Source: an uncultured Oscillospiraceae bacterium (GTDB taxonomy: Bacteria; Bacillota; Clostridia; Oscillospirales; Oscillospiraceae). Taken from it: 64,000 bases of DNA. Under the pieces are notes generated by a model. The model had not been told where the DNA came from, made no database searches, and saw nothing but the letters and a program-made list of their open reading frames with translations. Positions 7,736-15,756 of the stretch are shown one piece after another. Where the stretch lies: contig CALXDJ010000003.1 in assembly GCA_944387035.1 (NCBI GenBank), positions 1-64,000 on the forward strand, read 5' to 3'. Positions within the stretch are counted from its first letter, which is position 1. Each line of letters opens with the position of its first letter. The position numbers and the translations under genes were made by a program.

Positions 7736-8314
7736 TCAATCGGATTGTTTCAAAGCTTCCAATGCCTGCGGAGTGTCCACGTCCGTCAGTTCCTCCGCCG
7801 GGACGTCCAGGAGGATCAGATCCTCTTCGTGGCATCGGATCACACTGCTGCCGCCCCGGTCCCCGGTGAGGGCCATGAGTTCTCCAAACAGCCGGGCGGG
7901 GAAGAGGCAGGGGTTGCCCCGGACACCGTCATGGCCGAGAGCCGCAATCTTGTCCGGATGGGCCCGCCACAGCTGGGTCAAAGCGGCCACGCTGTCCCGG
8001 TGCAGCAGCGGCTGGTCCGCCACGACGAATGCCGCCCCATCGCAGTCCCGCAGGCCGGTCAGCCCCAGCGCAATGGAGTGGCTGAGCCCCAGGTGCGGGG
8101 CCTGATTGCAGATAGCTGCAAAGTGAAATTCCTTTGCAAGGCGCATGATTTCAGGATATTGCGTTACAACCACCACGGTATCAAAACATTCTGCCGGAAT
8201 GGCCTCCAGAGCCCGCAGAATCAGACTTCGTCCCCGCAGAGCGGAGGCCAGCTTGTTTTCCCCGAACCGCCGGGCGTTCCCCGCGGCCAGGACGACACAT
8301 CCCAGTTTTTCCAT
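7736..8314 (-). CDS. MocA/YgfJ-like molybdenum cofactor nucleotidyltransferase
   Basis: A 192-residue NTP-transferase-fold protein. It has the MobA/MocA nucleotide-binding signature at its start (LAAGNARRFGENKL), an ADQPLL segment near residue 100 and the GVRGNPCLF motif near residue 135. MocA attaches CMP to molybdopterin for xanthine-dehydrogenase-family enzymes. YgfJ-type relatives occur in the gene sets of selenium-dependent molybdenum hydroxylases. Lying between two such enzymes, it most likely matures their cofactor. The minus-strand promoter at 8346-8375 starts transcription near 8339, which leaves no room for a ribosome-binding site before the ATG at 8332, so the internal ATG at 8314 is preferred. 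Confidence 0.85.
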   Translation of the reverse strand: MEKLGCVVLAAGNARRFGENKLASALRGRSLILRALEAIPAECFDTVVVVTQYPEIMRLAKEFHFAAICNQAPHLGLSHSIALGLTGLRDCDGAAFVVADQPLLHRDSVAALTQLWRAHPDKIAALGHDGVRGNPCLFPARLFGELMALTGDRGGSSVIRCHEEDLILLDVPAEELTDVDTPQALEALKQSD

Positions 8315-8345
8315 GGTACACTTCCATTTCATTCCGTTTTTTATG

Positions 8346-8375
8346 AGTATATCCGCTTTCGCCCCAATTCGTCAA
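8346..8375 (-). promoter_or_regulatory. Minus-strand promoter of the MocA-like gene
   Basis: Reading the minus strand: TTGACG, an 18-bp spacer, TATACT. The spacer region also holds CGCCCC and GGGGCG as an inverted repeat (8360-8383) within the divergent gap to xdhA, which could be a regulator site. No clear promoter is visible for xdhA itself. Confidence 0.7.
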
Positions 8376-8413
8376 CCGGGGCGGAACCCGAACAGAACAA
8401 GGAGGGCTGCCCT

Positions 8414-10708
8414 ATGAGCAAAAGCGTCGGCAAAAGCGTAGTCCGGGTGGATGCCTATGAAAAGGCGACCGGGCGGGCCAAGTATACAGACGATCTGTGC
8501 GACCGCAGCGCCCTGGTGGTGAAGATCTGTCATTCCACCATTGCGCACGGTTTTGTCAAGTCCATCGACACCACCCAGGCCGAGGCCATCCCCGGCGTGG
8601 TGCGGGTGCTGACGTGCTTCGACGTCCCGGATCATCCGTTCCCCACGGCGGGCCATCCCTGGTCCACGGACCCCCATCATCAGGATGTGGCGGACCGGAT
8701 GCTTCTCAACCGCCATGTCCGTTACTACGGCGACGAGGTGGCCGTGGTCATCGCGGAGGATGAGGTAGCGGCGGTGCAGGGCGTCCGGGCGCTGAAGGTG
8801 GAGTATGAGGAACTGCCTTTCGTGCTGGATGTCCAGAAGGCCATGGAGGAGGGCGCTCCTCAGATCCATGAAGAGTATCCCCAGAATATTCTGGCGCATA
8901 CGGATATCCGCCGGGGCGACTACGCCAAGGCCAGCCAGGAGCCGGGCCTCATCAAGGTGGAGGGCTGGTACGATACGCCTACTGTGCAGCACTGCCACAT
9001 TGAAAACCACGGCTGCTTTGCCTATATGGAGGCAGGCCGGGTGGTGGTGGTCTCTTCCACCCAGATTCCCCACATCGTCCGCCGGGTGGTGGGCCAGGCC
9101 CTGGGAATTCCCTGGGGCAAGGTGCGGCTCATCAAGCCCTATATCGGCGGCGGCTTCGGCAACAAGCAGGACGCGCTCTATGAGCCCCTGTGCGCGTGGT
9201 GCTCCACCATGGTGGGCGGCCGTCTGGTGAAGCTGGAGTGCACCCGGGAGGAGACCTTTGTCTCCAACCGTGTCCGTCACGCCATCCGGACGCATATCAT
9301 CTCCTGGGTCCGGCCTGACGGCACGTTGGTTGCCCGGAAGTTTGAGGCCTTTTCCAACCAGGGCGCCTATGCCTCCCACGGCCACGGCGTGGTGGCCAAG
9401 GGTATGGGAGCCTTCCCGCAGCTCTATCCCTGTGACAATCTGGAGTGCGACTGCTGGAGCGTGTTTACCAACCGTCCCGCGGCAGGCGCCATGCGGGGCT
9501 ATGGCATCCCCCAGGCCATGTTCGCCGGAGAGAGCCATATCGACGACATCTGCAAGGCCATCGGCATGACGCCACTGGAGTTCCGGCGCAAGAATCTGAT
9601 GCCCGTGGGCTATACGGACGGCTTTTCCAAAAATGAGCTCTACAGCGATACCTTTAACCAGTGCATGGACAAGGGCATGGCGGCCATCGACTACCAGCGC
9701 AAGTTCGAAGCTTACCGCAACCAGACCGGCCCCATCCGCCGGGGCGTAGGCCTGGCAGTGTTCTGGTACAATACCGCCGTGTGGCCCATCTCCCTGGAGT
9801 CCTCCTCCTGCCGGATGGTGGTCAACCAGGACGGCTCCCTCCAGTTCCAGACGGGTGAGACGGAGATCGGTCAGGGCTGCGACACCGCCTATTCCCAGAT
9901 GGTGGCCGACGCCGTGGGCGTGCCGCTTTCGGACGTGCACGTGGTCTCCACTCAGGATACCGACGTCACGCCTTACGGCACCGGCGCCTATGCCTCCCGG
10001 CAGACGTACATCGGCGGCTTTTCCATCATGCAGACGGCTATCGCTCTGCGTGAGCGGATTTTGAATATCGCCCATGAGCAGACCCGGATGCCGGTGAGCA
10101 ATCTGGACCTGGTGGATGGGCAGATCATCCGCAAGTCTGACGGGCGGGTGCTCAAGTCCCTGGGAGATCTGGCCATGGAGAGCCTCTACTCTCTGGAGCA
10201 CAGCCAGCACATCACGGCCGAGACCACGGCACAGATCAAGTCCAACGCCTATTCCTTCGGCTGCTCCTTTGCCGAGGTGGAAGTGGATATCCCCATGTGC
10301 AAGGTGAAGCTTTTGAACATCGTCAACGTCCACGACTGCGGCACCCTGATCAATCCCGCCCTGGCGGAAGCCCAGGTCCACGGCGGCATGTCCATGGCCA
10401 TCGGTTACGGCCTTTCCGAGGAGCTCAAGTTTGACGAAAAGACCGGCAAGCCCCTGAATAACAACCTCCTGGACTACAAGCTCTCCACCTTTATGGACCA
10501 TCCGACGCTCCAGGCGGCCTTCGTGGAGAATGCCGAGCCCACCTCGCCTTACGGCACCAAGGCTCTGGGCGAGCCGCCGGCCTGTTCCGGCGCTCCGGCC
10601 ATCCGCAATGCCATTTTGAATGCCACCGGCATGGCCATTGACTGCTGTCCCATTACGCCCCATGTCCTCTACCGCAAGTTCAAAGAGGCCGGGCTGATTA
10701 CCGACTGA
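8414..10708 (+). CDS. xdhA: Xanthine dehydrogenase molybdenum-binding subunit XdhA
   Basis: A 764-residue catalytic subunit that hydroxylates hypoxanthine/xanthine at the molybdopterin centre. Residue-level similarity to E. coli XdhA is evident throughout: RVDAYEKATGRAKYTDD near the start, SSTQIPHIVRRVVGQAL near residue 215, KPYIGGGFGNKQD near residue 245, AGAMRGYG near 360, TEIGQG near 485, STQDTDVTPYGTGA near 515, and ALGEPPACSGAP near the end, where the glutamate is the likely base. It lacks iron-sulfur and FAD domains, which are supplied by xdhC and xdhB just downstream. The start has an AAGGAGGG site. The three genes form one operon (gap 16 bp, then a 1-base overlap). Confidence 0.95.
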   Translation: MSKSVGKSVVRVDAYEKATGRAKYTDDLCDRSALVVKICHSTIAHGFVKSIDTTQAEAIPGVVRVLTCFDVPDHPFPTAGHPWSTDPHHQDVADRMLLNRHVRYYGDEVAVVIAEDEVAAVQGVRALKVEYEELPFVLDVQKAMEEGAPQIHEEYPQNILAHTDIRRGDYAKASQEPGLIKVEGWYDTPTVQHCHIENHGCFAYMEAGRVVVVSSTQIPHIVRRVVGQALGIPWGKVRLIKPYIGGGFGNKQDALYEPLCAWCSTMVGGRLVKLECTREETFVSNRVRHAIRTHIISWVRPDGTLVARKFEAFSNQGAYASHGHGVVAKGMGAFPQLYPCDNLECDCWSVFTNRPAAGAMRGYGIPQAMFAGESHIDDICKAIGMTPLEFRRKNLMPVGYTDGFSKNELYSDTFNQCMDKGMAAIDYQRKFEAYRNQTGPIRRGVGLAVFWYNTAVWPISLESSSCRMVVNQDGSLQFQTGETEIGQGCDTAYSQMVADAVGVPLSDVHVVSTQDTDVTPYGTGAYASRQTYIGGFSIMQTAIALRERILNIAHEQTRMPVSNLDLVDGQIIRKSDGRVLKSLGDLAMESLYSLEHSQHITAETTAQIKSNAYSFGCSFAEVEVDIPMCKVKLLNIVNVHDCGTLINPALAEAQVHGGMSMAIGYGLSEELKFDEKTGKPLNNNLLDYKLSTFMDHPTLQAAFVENAEPTSPYGTKALGEPPACSGAPAIRNAILNATGMAIDCCPITPHVLYRKFKEAGLITD

Positions 10709-10724
10709 GGGAGGGAATCAAACC

Positions 10725-11606
10725 ATGTATGATATGAAAGCACTTTATCAGGCCAAAAGCGTGGCGGATGCCGTGGCGCTGCGGCTGGCCCATCCTGAGG
10801 CGCAGATCATTGCCGGAGGCTCCGACGTGCTGGTGCAGATGCGGGAGGGCAAGCGGGCCGGTGTGGAGCTGATCTCCATTTACGGGCTGGATGAGCTCCG
10901 GGGCGTCACCCTGGAGGATGACGGCACACTGTGCATCGGCAGCCTCACCAGCTTCTCCCACATCACCCGCGATCCCCTGATCCAGCAGCATATCCCGGTT
11001 CTGGGAGAGGCGGTGGACCAGGTGGGCGGACCCCAGATCCGCAACATCGGCACCATCGGCGGCAACACCTGCAACGGCGTGACGTCGGCGGATTCGGCGT
11101 CCACGCTCTTTGCCTATGACGCCGTCATCGAGCTCACCGGCCCGGAGGGGGTGCGCCGCGTTCCCATCCAGGACTTTTATATCCGGGCGGGCAAGGTGGA
11201 CATCCGGGAAGGGGAGATCCAGACGGCTATCCGGATTTCCCGGGAAAGCTATGAGCGGACCTTCGGCCACTATATTAAGTACGCCATGCGCAACGCCATG
11301 GACATTGCCACTCTGGGTACCTCCGTCAACGTGCGCCTGAGCCCCGACGGCAAGACCGTGGAGCGGGCCCGGGTGGCCTTCGGTGTGGCGGGTCCCGTGC
11401 CCCTGCGGGCGGAGACGGCGGAGCGTCTGGCGGAGGGCAAGCCGGTCTCGGAGGAGACGGCGGAGGCCTTCGCCCAGGCGGTGAAGGAGGACATCAATCC
11501 CCGGGACTCCTGGCGGGCGGCCCGGGACTTCCGGATGCACATCGCTGTCGAGAGCGCTCGGCGGGCGTTTATCGAGGCAGTGAATCGGGCGGGAGGTGCG
11601 CTGTAA
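10725..11606 (+). CDS. xdhB: Xanthine dehydrogenase FAD-binding subunit XdhB
   Basis: A 293-residue subunit that carries electrons from the iron-sulfur clusters to NAD+ through FAD. The two FAD-pyrophosphate loops of this family are present: IIAGGSDVLVQMR near residue 25 and IGTIGGNTCNGVTSAD near residue 107. The C-terminal third (from about residue 175) is the CO dehydrogenase flavoprotein C-terminal domain. Its length equals E. coli XdhB. The stop codon TAA overlaps the ATG of xdhC by one base, which suggests translational coupling and a fixed subunit ratio. Confidence 0.94.
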   Translation: MYDMKALYQAKSVADAVALRLAHPEAQIIAGGSDVLVQMREGKRAGVELISIYGLDELRGVTLEDDGTLCIGSLTSFSHITRDPLIQQHIPVLGEAVDQVGGPQIRNIGTIGGNTCNGVTSADSASTLFAYDAVIELTGPEGVRRVPIQDFYIRAGKVDIREGEIQTAIRISRESYERTFGHYIKYAMRNAMDIATLGTSVNVRLSPDGKTVERARVAFGVAGPVPLRAETAERLAEGKPVSEETAEAFAQAVKEDINPRDSWRAARDFRMHIAVESARRAFIEAVNRAGGAL

Positions 11607-12115
11607 TGGAAAAGCATGTGATCCAGTATGAGACGGTGCGGTTCAATCTCAACGGCAAGGACGTGGAGCGGACGGTGGACGTCCGGGCCAGCCTGACGGA
11701 TATGCTGCGCAATGATTTCCGCATGACCAGCGTGAAAAAGGGCTGCGAGGTGGGCGAGTGCGGCGCGTGCAACGTCCTCATTGACGGCGAGGCCTTCAAC
11801 TCCTGCATCTATCTGGCGGTCTGGGCCAACGGCAAGCACATCCGCACCCTGGAGGGGCTCCTGGGCCCCAACGGAGAGCTGAGCGATATTCAGCAGGCCT
11901 TTGTGGACGAGGCGGCCATCCAGTGCGGTTTCTGTACGCCGGGCTTCATCCTCACGGCGGTGGAGATTCTGGAAAGCGGTAAGGAATACACCGACGACGA
12001 GCTGCGCAAGCTCCTCTCCGGCCACCTGTGCCGCTGCACGGGCTACGAGAACATCCTCCGGGCGGTGAAGAAAACTATGTACCGCCGGCTGGGCAAGCCC
12101 ATGCCGGAGCAGTAA
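11606..12115 (+). CDS. xdhC: Xanthine dehydrogenase iron-sulfur subunit XdhC
   Basis: A 169-residue protein binding two [2Fe-2S] clusters. The plant-ferredoxin-like cluster uses C47, C52, C55 and C67 (KGCEVGECGACNVL). The helical domain cluster uses the CGFC and CRC pairs nearer the C-terminus (AIQCGFCTPGF and LCRCTGYENI). It hands electrons from the molybdenum centre of XdhA to FAD in XdhB. It is the last gene of xdhABC and is followed by a strong terminator. It is equivalent to the first 150 residues of the fused enzyme at 4810-7358, so the region encodes this module twice. Confidence 0.95.
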   Translation: MEKHVIQYETVRFNLNGKDVERTVDVRASLTDMLRNDFRMTSVKKGCEVGECGACNVLIDGEAFNSCIYLAVWANGKHIRTLEGLLGPNGELSDIQQAFVDEAAIQCGFCTPGFILTAVEILESGKEYTDDELRKLLSGHLCRCTGYENILRAVKKTMYRRLGKPMPEQ

Positions 12116-12152
12116 CGGCGACGGAACATCAAAGCTCATACACAGAGAAAAG

Positions 12153-12186
12153 GACGGGACGCCCTAGAGGGCGTCCCGTCTTTTTT
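12153..12186. terminator. Intrinsic terminator after xdhABC
   Basis: A perfect 12-bp stem (GACGGGACGCCC and its complement) with loop TAGA, then TTTTTT. An A-rich stretch before it makes it bidirectional for the convergent peptidase gene. Confidence 0.93.
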
Positions 12187-12272
12187 CTGTGCCAAAGGGG
12201 CTGCGCGGTATTCGCGTTTTCGGGGCTCCGCTGTGCGGGGCCGTTGCTTCCGCTTCCCGGATGTCCCCGGTG

Positions 12273-13439
12273 TCAAAAATCGTCCGGCAGGGCCAGAATG
12301 GCGGCTGCCAGCCGCTTGGCCTGGGGCAGGAGACTGTCGGCAAAGGCGTGTTCGTCGGGGGAGTGCTGTCCCTGACCCAATACGCCCACGGCGCACAGGG
12401 TGGGAATGCCCATGGAGGTGGTGAAGGCGCTGTCGGAGCAGCCTGCAGTGGAGGCGGTGCCGGGACGGCCCATACCCAGGGCCTCGCTGGCATCCTGGTA
12501 GAGGGAGACCAGAGCATCGGTCTTGGGGGTCTTCTCCATGGCGGGGAAGCCCATGAGGGGGCCCAGGGTGCAGTGGGTGCCCGGTGTTTCCACCCGCTCA
12601 CAGATGGCCCGGGCCTTGCCCAACGCCTGGTCCCGCTCCTGGTTGGAGTGGAAGCGGATGCAGATGTCCACCTCGCAGTGGGCGGGGATGGTGTTGACGC
12701 TGGAGCCGCCCCGGATGAGGCCGCAGTTGAAGGTGACGCGGCTGAAATCCGTCAGGTCCTCGATGGCCACCACCTTCCGGGCGGCTTCCCGCACGGCGCT
12801 GGCGCCCTTTTCCGGGGCGGTGCCGCAGTGGCTGGCGATGCCCTCCACCGTCAGGCGGATCACGCCGCCGCCCTTGCGGCCGGTGACGATGTCCCCATTC
12901 AGCAGGCCGCTTTCAAAGGTGAAGGCGGCGCCGCAGCCCTGGGCGTGGCGCTCGAGAAACTCCACGGAGGCCATCTGGGACAGGGAGTGCCCGGTTTCCT
13001 CATCGCTGACCAGGGCCAGGCGCAGCTGGCGGCGGTCGTAGCCGATGTGCTGCAGGGCCCGGATTACATACAATGCCATGACCAATCCGCCCTTGCAGTC
13101 ATGAACGCCGGGGCCGTAGACGCAGCCGTCCCGCCGGGTGAAGGGACCGCCGGGGAAGGAACCCACAGGGTGAACGGTATCCATGTGGCCCAGCAGCAAA
13201 ATGGGCGGCAGTGCCCGGGCCGGGGTGGCGGCGGCCAGGCACGTTCCGGCCCCTTCGGGACGGAACTTCTCCGTCTCCATACCAAGAGCCCGGCAGTAGG
13301 TGTCCAGATGGCTGGCCAGCCGGTCAATGGCTTCGGGATCGGCGCTGGGGGATTCCATCCGAACCAGCGTCTCCCATAAGAAAAGCATTTCCTCACGGCA
13401 CTGGTCCAAGTAGGCCAGCGCCTGATCCAATTGCGTCAT
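12273..13439 (-). CDS. M20 family metallopeptidase (CPG2-like)
   Basis: A 388-residue dizinc peptidase of the carboxypeptidase G2/ArgE group. Metal ligands and catalytic residues appear in order: GHMDTVHPVG (His and the activating Asp), GPGVHDCKGG (bridging Asp), SDEETG (catalytic Glu and ligand Glu) and, near the end, GQGQHSPDEHA (ligand His). A dimerisation domain lies between about residues 180 and 300 (GIASHCGTAPEKG). It probably removes a C-terminal or acyl-linked amino acid from a small substrate; the substrate is not predictable. ATG at 13439 is chosen for its AAAGGAGAG site. It is transcribed convergently with xdhABC and need not be functionally linked. Confidence 0.88.
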   Translation of the reverse strand: MTQLDQALAYLDQCREEMLFLWETLVRMESPSADPEAIDRLASHLDTYCRALGMETEKFRPEGAGTCLAAATPARALPPILLLGHMDTVHPVGSFPGGPFTRRDGCVYGPGVHDCKGGLVMALYVIRALQHIGYDRRQLRLALVSDEETGHSLSQMASVEFLERHAQGCGAAFTFESGLLNGDIVTGRKGGGVIRLTVEGIASHCGTAPEKGASAVREAARKVVAIEDLTDFSRVTFNCGLIRGGSSVNTIPAHCEVDICIRFHSNQERDQALGKARAICERVETPGTHCTLGPLMGFPAMEKTPKTDALVSLYQDASEALGMGRPGTASTAGCSDSAFTTSMGIPTLCAVGVLGQGQHSPDEHAFADSLLPQAKRLAAAILALPDDF

Positions 13440-13482
13440 TGTTGATCTCTCCTTTGCGGCAAAACGAAGCAGTATGGAGGGT

Positions 13483-13491
13483 ATTTTAGCA
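13483..13491 (-). promoter_or_regulatory. Extended -10 promoter of the M20 peptidase
   Basis: On the minus strand TG-C-TAAAAT forms an extended -10 about 45 bases before the start codon. No good -35 is seen. Confidence 0.45.
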
Positions 13492-13528
13492 TAAAATGGG
13501 ATTCGTGTTATCCCCCAACCGCTTTCGT

Positions 13529-13557
13529 TTGACGATGGGAACGGGGTGTGGTATAAT
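13529..13557 (+). promoter_or_regulatory. Sigma-A promoter of the cytidylate-kinase-like gene
   Basis: TTGACG, a 17-bp spacer ending TGTGG, then TATAAT: near consensus, with an extended -10. It starts 31 bases before the ATG. Confidence 0.9.
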
Positions 13558-13587
13558 ATTTCCAATCAAAGCAAAGGGGGAATTCCC

Positions 13588-14238
13588 ATGAAAACCATCA
13601 TTACCATCGGCCGGCAGTTCGGCAGCGGAGGCAAGGAAGTGGGCATCCGCGTGGCCAAGGAGCTGGGCATTCCGTTTTACGATAAGGAGCTGCTGCAGGA
13701 AGCGGCGAAGAAGAGCGGCCTGTGCGAGAAAATTTTTGAGAACTTTGATGAGCGGCCCAAGAGCCTGCTCTATTCCATCGCCATGGATTCGTACATGTTT
13801 GCCCTGCCGGGCGCCGGCGCCGGGGACTCTCTGGAGCAGCAGGTGTATCTGGCGACCTTTAACACCATCCGGCATCTGGCCGAGCAGGGGCCCTGCGTCA
13901 TCATCGGCCGCTGTGCCGACTATGCCCTGGCGGATAATCCCAATCTTCTGAGCATTTTCATCCACGCTCCCATGGATGTGCGGATTGCCCGGGTGGCCAA
14001 GCGGCAGAACCTGACGCCGGAGAAGGCCCGGCAGCTGATTCTCAAGACCGACAAGCGCCGTGCTTCCTACTATGAGTATTACTCCTCCCAGAAGTGGGGC
14101 GCGGTGGAGAGCTATGACTTCTGCCTGGACTCCAACTATCTGGGCCTGGGCGGCACGGTGGAGCTGATTCAAACCATGGTGGCCCACAAGGAACACCCCA
14201 TCCCCAGCCCCACGGAAGAGGATCCCACCCAGAAGTAA
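13588..14238 (+). CDS. Cytidylate kinase-like family protein
   Basis: A 216-residue P-loop kinase-like protein. The N-terminus ITIGRQFGSGGKEVG is the variant P-loop of the cytidylate-kinase-like family, distinct from true Cmk. An IIGRCADYAL segment near residue 107 and a basic helix (RVAKRQNLTPEKARQLI) near residue 140 are also typical. The family is common in Clostridia; its substrate is not established to my knowledge, so nucleotide kinase activity is only inferred from fold. It has a strong AAAGGGGG site and its own promoter. It stands alone, followed by an unusual hairpin-rich region. Confidence 0.85.
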   Translation: MKTIITIGRQFGSGGKEVGIRVAKELGIPFYDKELLQEAAKKSGLCEKIFENFDERPKSLLYSIAMDSYMFALPGAGAGDSLEQQVYLATFNTIRHLAEQGPCVIIGRCADYALADNPNLLSIFIHAPMDVRIARVAKRQNLTPEKARQLILKTDKRRASYYEYYSSQKWGAVESYDFCLDSNYLGLGGTVELIQTMVAHKEHPIPSPTEEDPTQK

Positions 14239-14261
14239 TTCACCAACACAACCCAATTATC

Positions 14262-14524
14262 AAAACTGAGGCCGTCTCCTCCGGGAGACGGCCTCAGTTT
14301 GCCGAAAAAGCCTCGCAGAGTTCGCGCCTGTAGGCGCGAAAAAAGTAAAATCCGTTTTCAGCCGCGACATGTGCGTGACTGAAAACACTTCTCAGCCTGC
14401 AAGTGTGGAATCTGTCAGCCAAAGACGGACAGATTCTGCGCGCAGCAGGTTGCCGTCCATTCTAAAAAGTGGCTTTGCCACTTTTTAGACAGTTTCCAGG
14501 CCGTCTCCTGATGGAGACGGCCTG
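14262..14524. repeat. Array of seven hairpins between convergent genes
   Basis: Seven inverted repeats lie nearly end to end. H1 14263-14300 and H7 14497-14524 share the core GGCCGTCTCC and its complement. Between them are H2 14321-14340 (TTCGCGCC/GGCGCGAA), H3 14354-14386 (GTTTTCAG/CTGAAAAC with an inner CGC/GCG), H4 14386-14405, H5 14409-14435 (AATCTGTC/GACAGATT) next to palindrome CTGCGCGCAG, and H6 14461-14489 (13-bp perfect stem TCTAAAAAGTGGC). No open frame is credible. H1 and H7 probably serve as terminators for the two flanking genes; the inner part looks like a palindromic intergenic element inserted between copies of the same terminator. It resembles no named repeat I can recall. 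Confidence 0.7.
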
Positions 14525-14529
14525 CTGCA

Positions 14530-15084
14530 TTATAGGCGCGTGAGAATGGTGAGGACATTATCCAGAACAAATGCCGCCAGCAGAATCCAGAAGACGATGC
14601 TGCGGGTCCGGTCAGGCAGGGCGCCCACCAGGCGGCGAAACAGGGGCTGGAGGATGTAGAGAAACAGCAGTCCGCCCAGTCCGAACCGAATGGAGGGGGA
14701 GAGAGCAATGCGTCCCTGGAAGTGGATGCCGTAGTTGACATAGGTCTGCCACGGCCAGCTGCCGGTGAGGGCTTCGAGGAAATAGCTGGTGGCCAATTCC
14801 AGAGCAGTGGCGGTGAGCATGCAGCCCAAAAACACCAGTAGGACCCGGACTGCCCGGAAAGCCGGAGAGCCGGGGCGGGCCATCAGGCGGCCAAAGCAGA
14901 GGAGAAATACCAGAGCGCCCACGCCGTAGACCGGGCAGTAGGGTCCAAAGAGAACACCGCGGTCGGAGTATCCCCAGCGGTAGACCACCACCTCCAGAAA
15001 TATCTCGTATACCCAGCCGATGAAGGAATAGAGCAGAAAATAGAGAAAGCCTCTCTGGATCCGGGGGAAAATCCGATCAGTCAT
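14530..15084 (-). CDS. CmpB-type putative ABC transporter permease (membrane protein)
   Basis: A 184-residue protein with about five hydrophobic helices, starting with FLYFLLYSFIGWVYEIFLE, the hallmark opening of the family labelled putative ABC-transporter type IV (CmpB). Other conserved parts are GVLFGPYCPVYGVGAL near residue 45 and ALELATSYFLEALTGSWPW near residue 95. The ABC transporter label is historical; many members stand alone, as here, with no ATPase nearby. The role is unknown. The start is backed by a CGGGAGGC site. The gene ends inside the hairpin array shared with the convergent gene. Confidence 0.85.
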   Translation of the reverse strand: MTDRIFPRIQRGFLYFLLYSFIGWVYEIFLEVVVYRWGYSDRGVLFGPYCPVYGVGALVFLLCFGRLMARPGSPAFRAVRVLLVFLGCMLTATALELATSYFLEALTGSWPWQTYVNYGIHFQGRIALSPSIRFGLGGLLFLYILQPLFRRLVGALPDRTRSIVFWILLAAFVLDNVLTILTRL

Positions 15085-15169
15085 AACAGCCTCCCGTGGT
15101 TGTTTCCTTGATCATATCACAGAATGCTTTTGGACACAAGGAGAAAAAATGTCCGGTTTGATTCGACGG

Positions 15170-15198
15170 ATGACAAAATGGATGGAACATGGTATAAT
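15170..15198 (+). promoter_or_regulatory. Sigma-A promoter of mrnC-rqcH
   Basis: ATGACA, a 17-bp spacer ending ATGG, then TATAAT with an extended TGG. It predicts a start near 15205 and a 147-base leader. Confidence 0.75.
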
Positions 15199-15204
15199 GA
15201 CCGC

Positions 15205-15351
15205 GCAACGGGGAAGATCCGTTGTATTTGATCGCGCCGTCGACTTTTCGCCCCGATGGGGGCATGGGTCCACTGGATCAGATAGGATGCTGCAGGATAC
15301 CGGTCCGGTATTCTGTGAATTGAGATTTTCGACGGACAAGGAGAACAGAGA
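15205..15351 (+). promoter_or_regulatory. Long structured 5' leader of mrnC
   Basis: About 147 bases precede the mrnC start. Visible stems are CAACGG/CCGTTG (15206-15224 region), CCCC-GAT-GGGG and ATACCG-GTC-CGGTAT near 15300. No open frame with a good start is present. Since mrnC encodes a double-strand RNase of the RNase III class, autoregulatory cleavage in this leader is a reasonable guess. Confidence 0.35.
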
Positions 15352-15753
15352 ATGGAACAGTATTTTGACATCCGCCTGACGGACGATCAGCTTCGGGCCA
15401 TCAGCTCCGTGGGCCTTGCCCATATGGGGGATGCGGTGTTTGAGATTTTGGTGCGGGGCTGGCTGTGCGCCCATGGCAAGGCCACCGGCAAGGGGCTCCA
15501 TCAGGCCACCATCCGATTGGTATGCGCCGAAAGCCAGTCCCAGAAGGCCCAGCGCATCCTGCCGCTTTTGACGCCGGAGGAGCTGGCGGTTTTCAAGCGG
15601 GGGCGCAATGCCCAGGTTCACTCTGTGCCGGCCCACGCCAGCCGTGCGCAGTATGCCGAAGCCACTGCACTGGAGGCACTGCTGGGCTGGCTGTATTTAC
15701 GGGGGCAGAAAGCGCGGATCAATGAACTGTTTTGTACGATGATGGAGGAATGA
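15352..15753 (+). CDS. mrnC: Mini-ribonuclease III
   Basis: A 133-residue RNase III catalytic domain without the double-strand-binding domain, as in Mini-III, which trims 23S rRNA precursors in Bacillus. The RNase III signature appears as GLAHMGDAVFEILVRGWL (residues 21-38), with the acidic metal ligand in GDA. A second acidic segment EATALEALLGWLYL near residue 104 supplies the remaining metal ligands. The AAGGAGAA site fixes the ATG. It is followed four bases later by rqcH; in many Firmicutes mrnC sits by cysS instead. Co-transcription with rqcH puts rRNA maturation and ribosome rescue under one promoter. Confidence 0.93.
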   Translation: MEQYFDIRLTDDQLRAISSVGLAHMGDAVFEILVRGWLCAHGKATGKGLHQATIRLVCAESQSQKAQRILPLLTPEELAVFKRGRNAQVHSVPAHASRAQYAEATALEALLGWLYLRGQKARINELFCTMMEE

Positions 15754-15756
15754 GTC

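Noticed and set aside
4725..7835. A 1036-codon open frame on the minus strand across the fused xanthine dehydrogenase
   Set aside because: It mirrors GC-rich codon structure of the plus-strand gene, has no ribosome-binding site and a composition full of His, Arg and Gly. Similar antisense frames over addA, xdhA, the V-ATPase and ktrB are rejected for the same reason.
14262..14524. CRISPR array
   Set aside because: The repeats are hairpins of different sequence, not direct repeats with regular spacers, and no cas genes are present.
14530..15084. An ABC transporter operon
   Set aside because: The CmpB-type family label says ABC transporter permease, but no ATPase or binding protein lies nearby.
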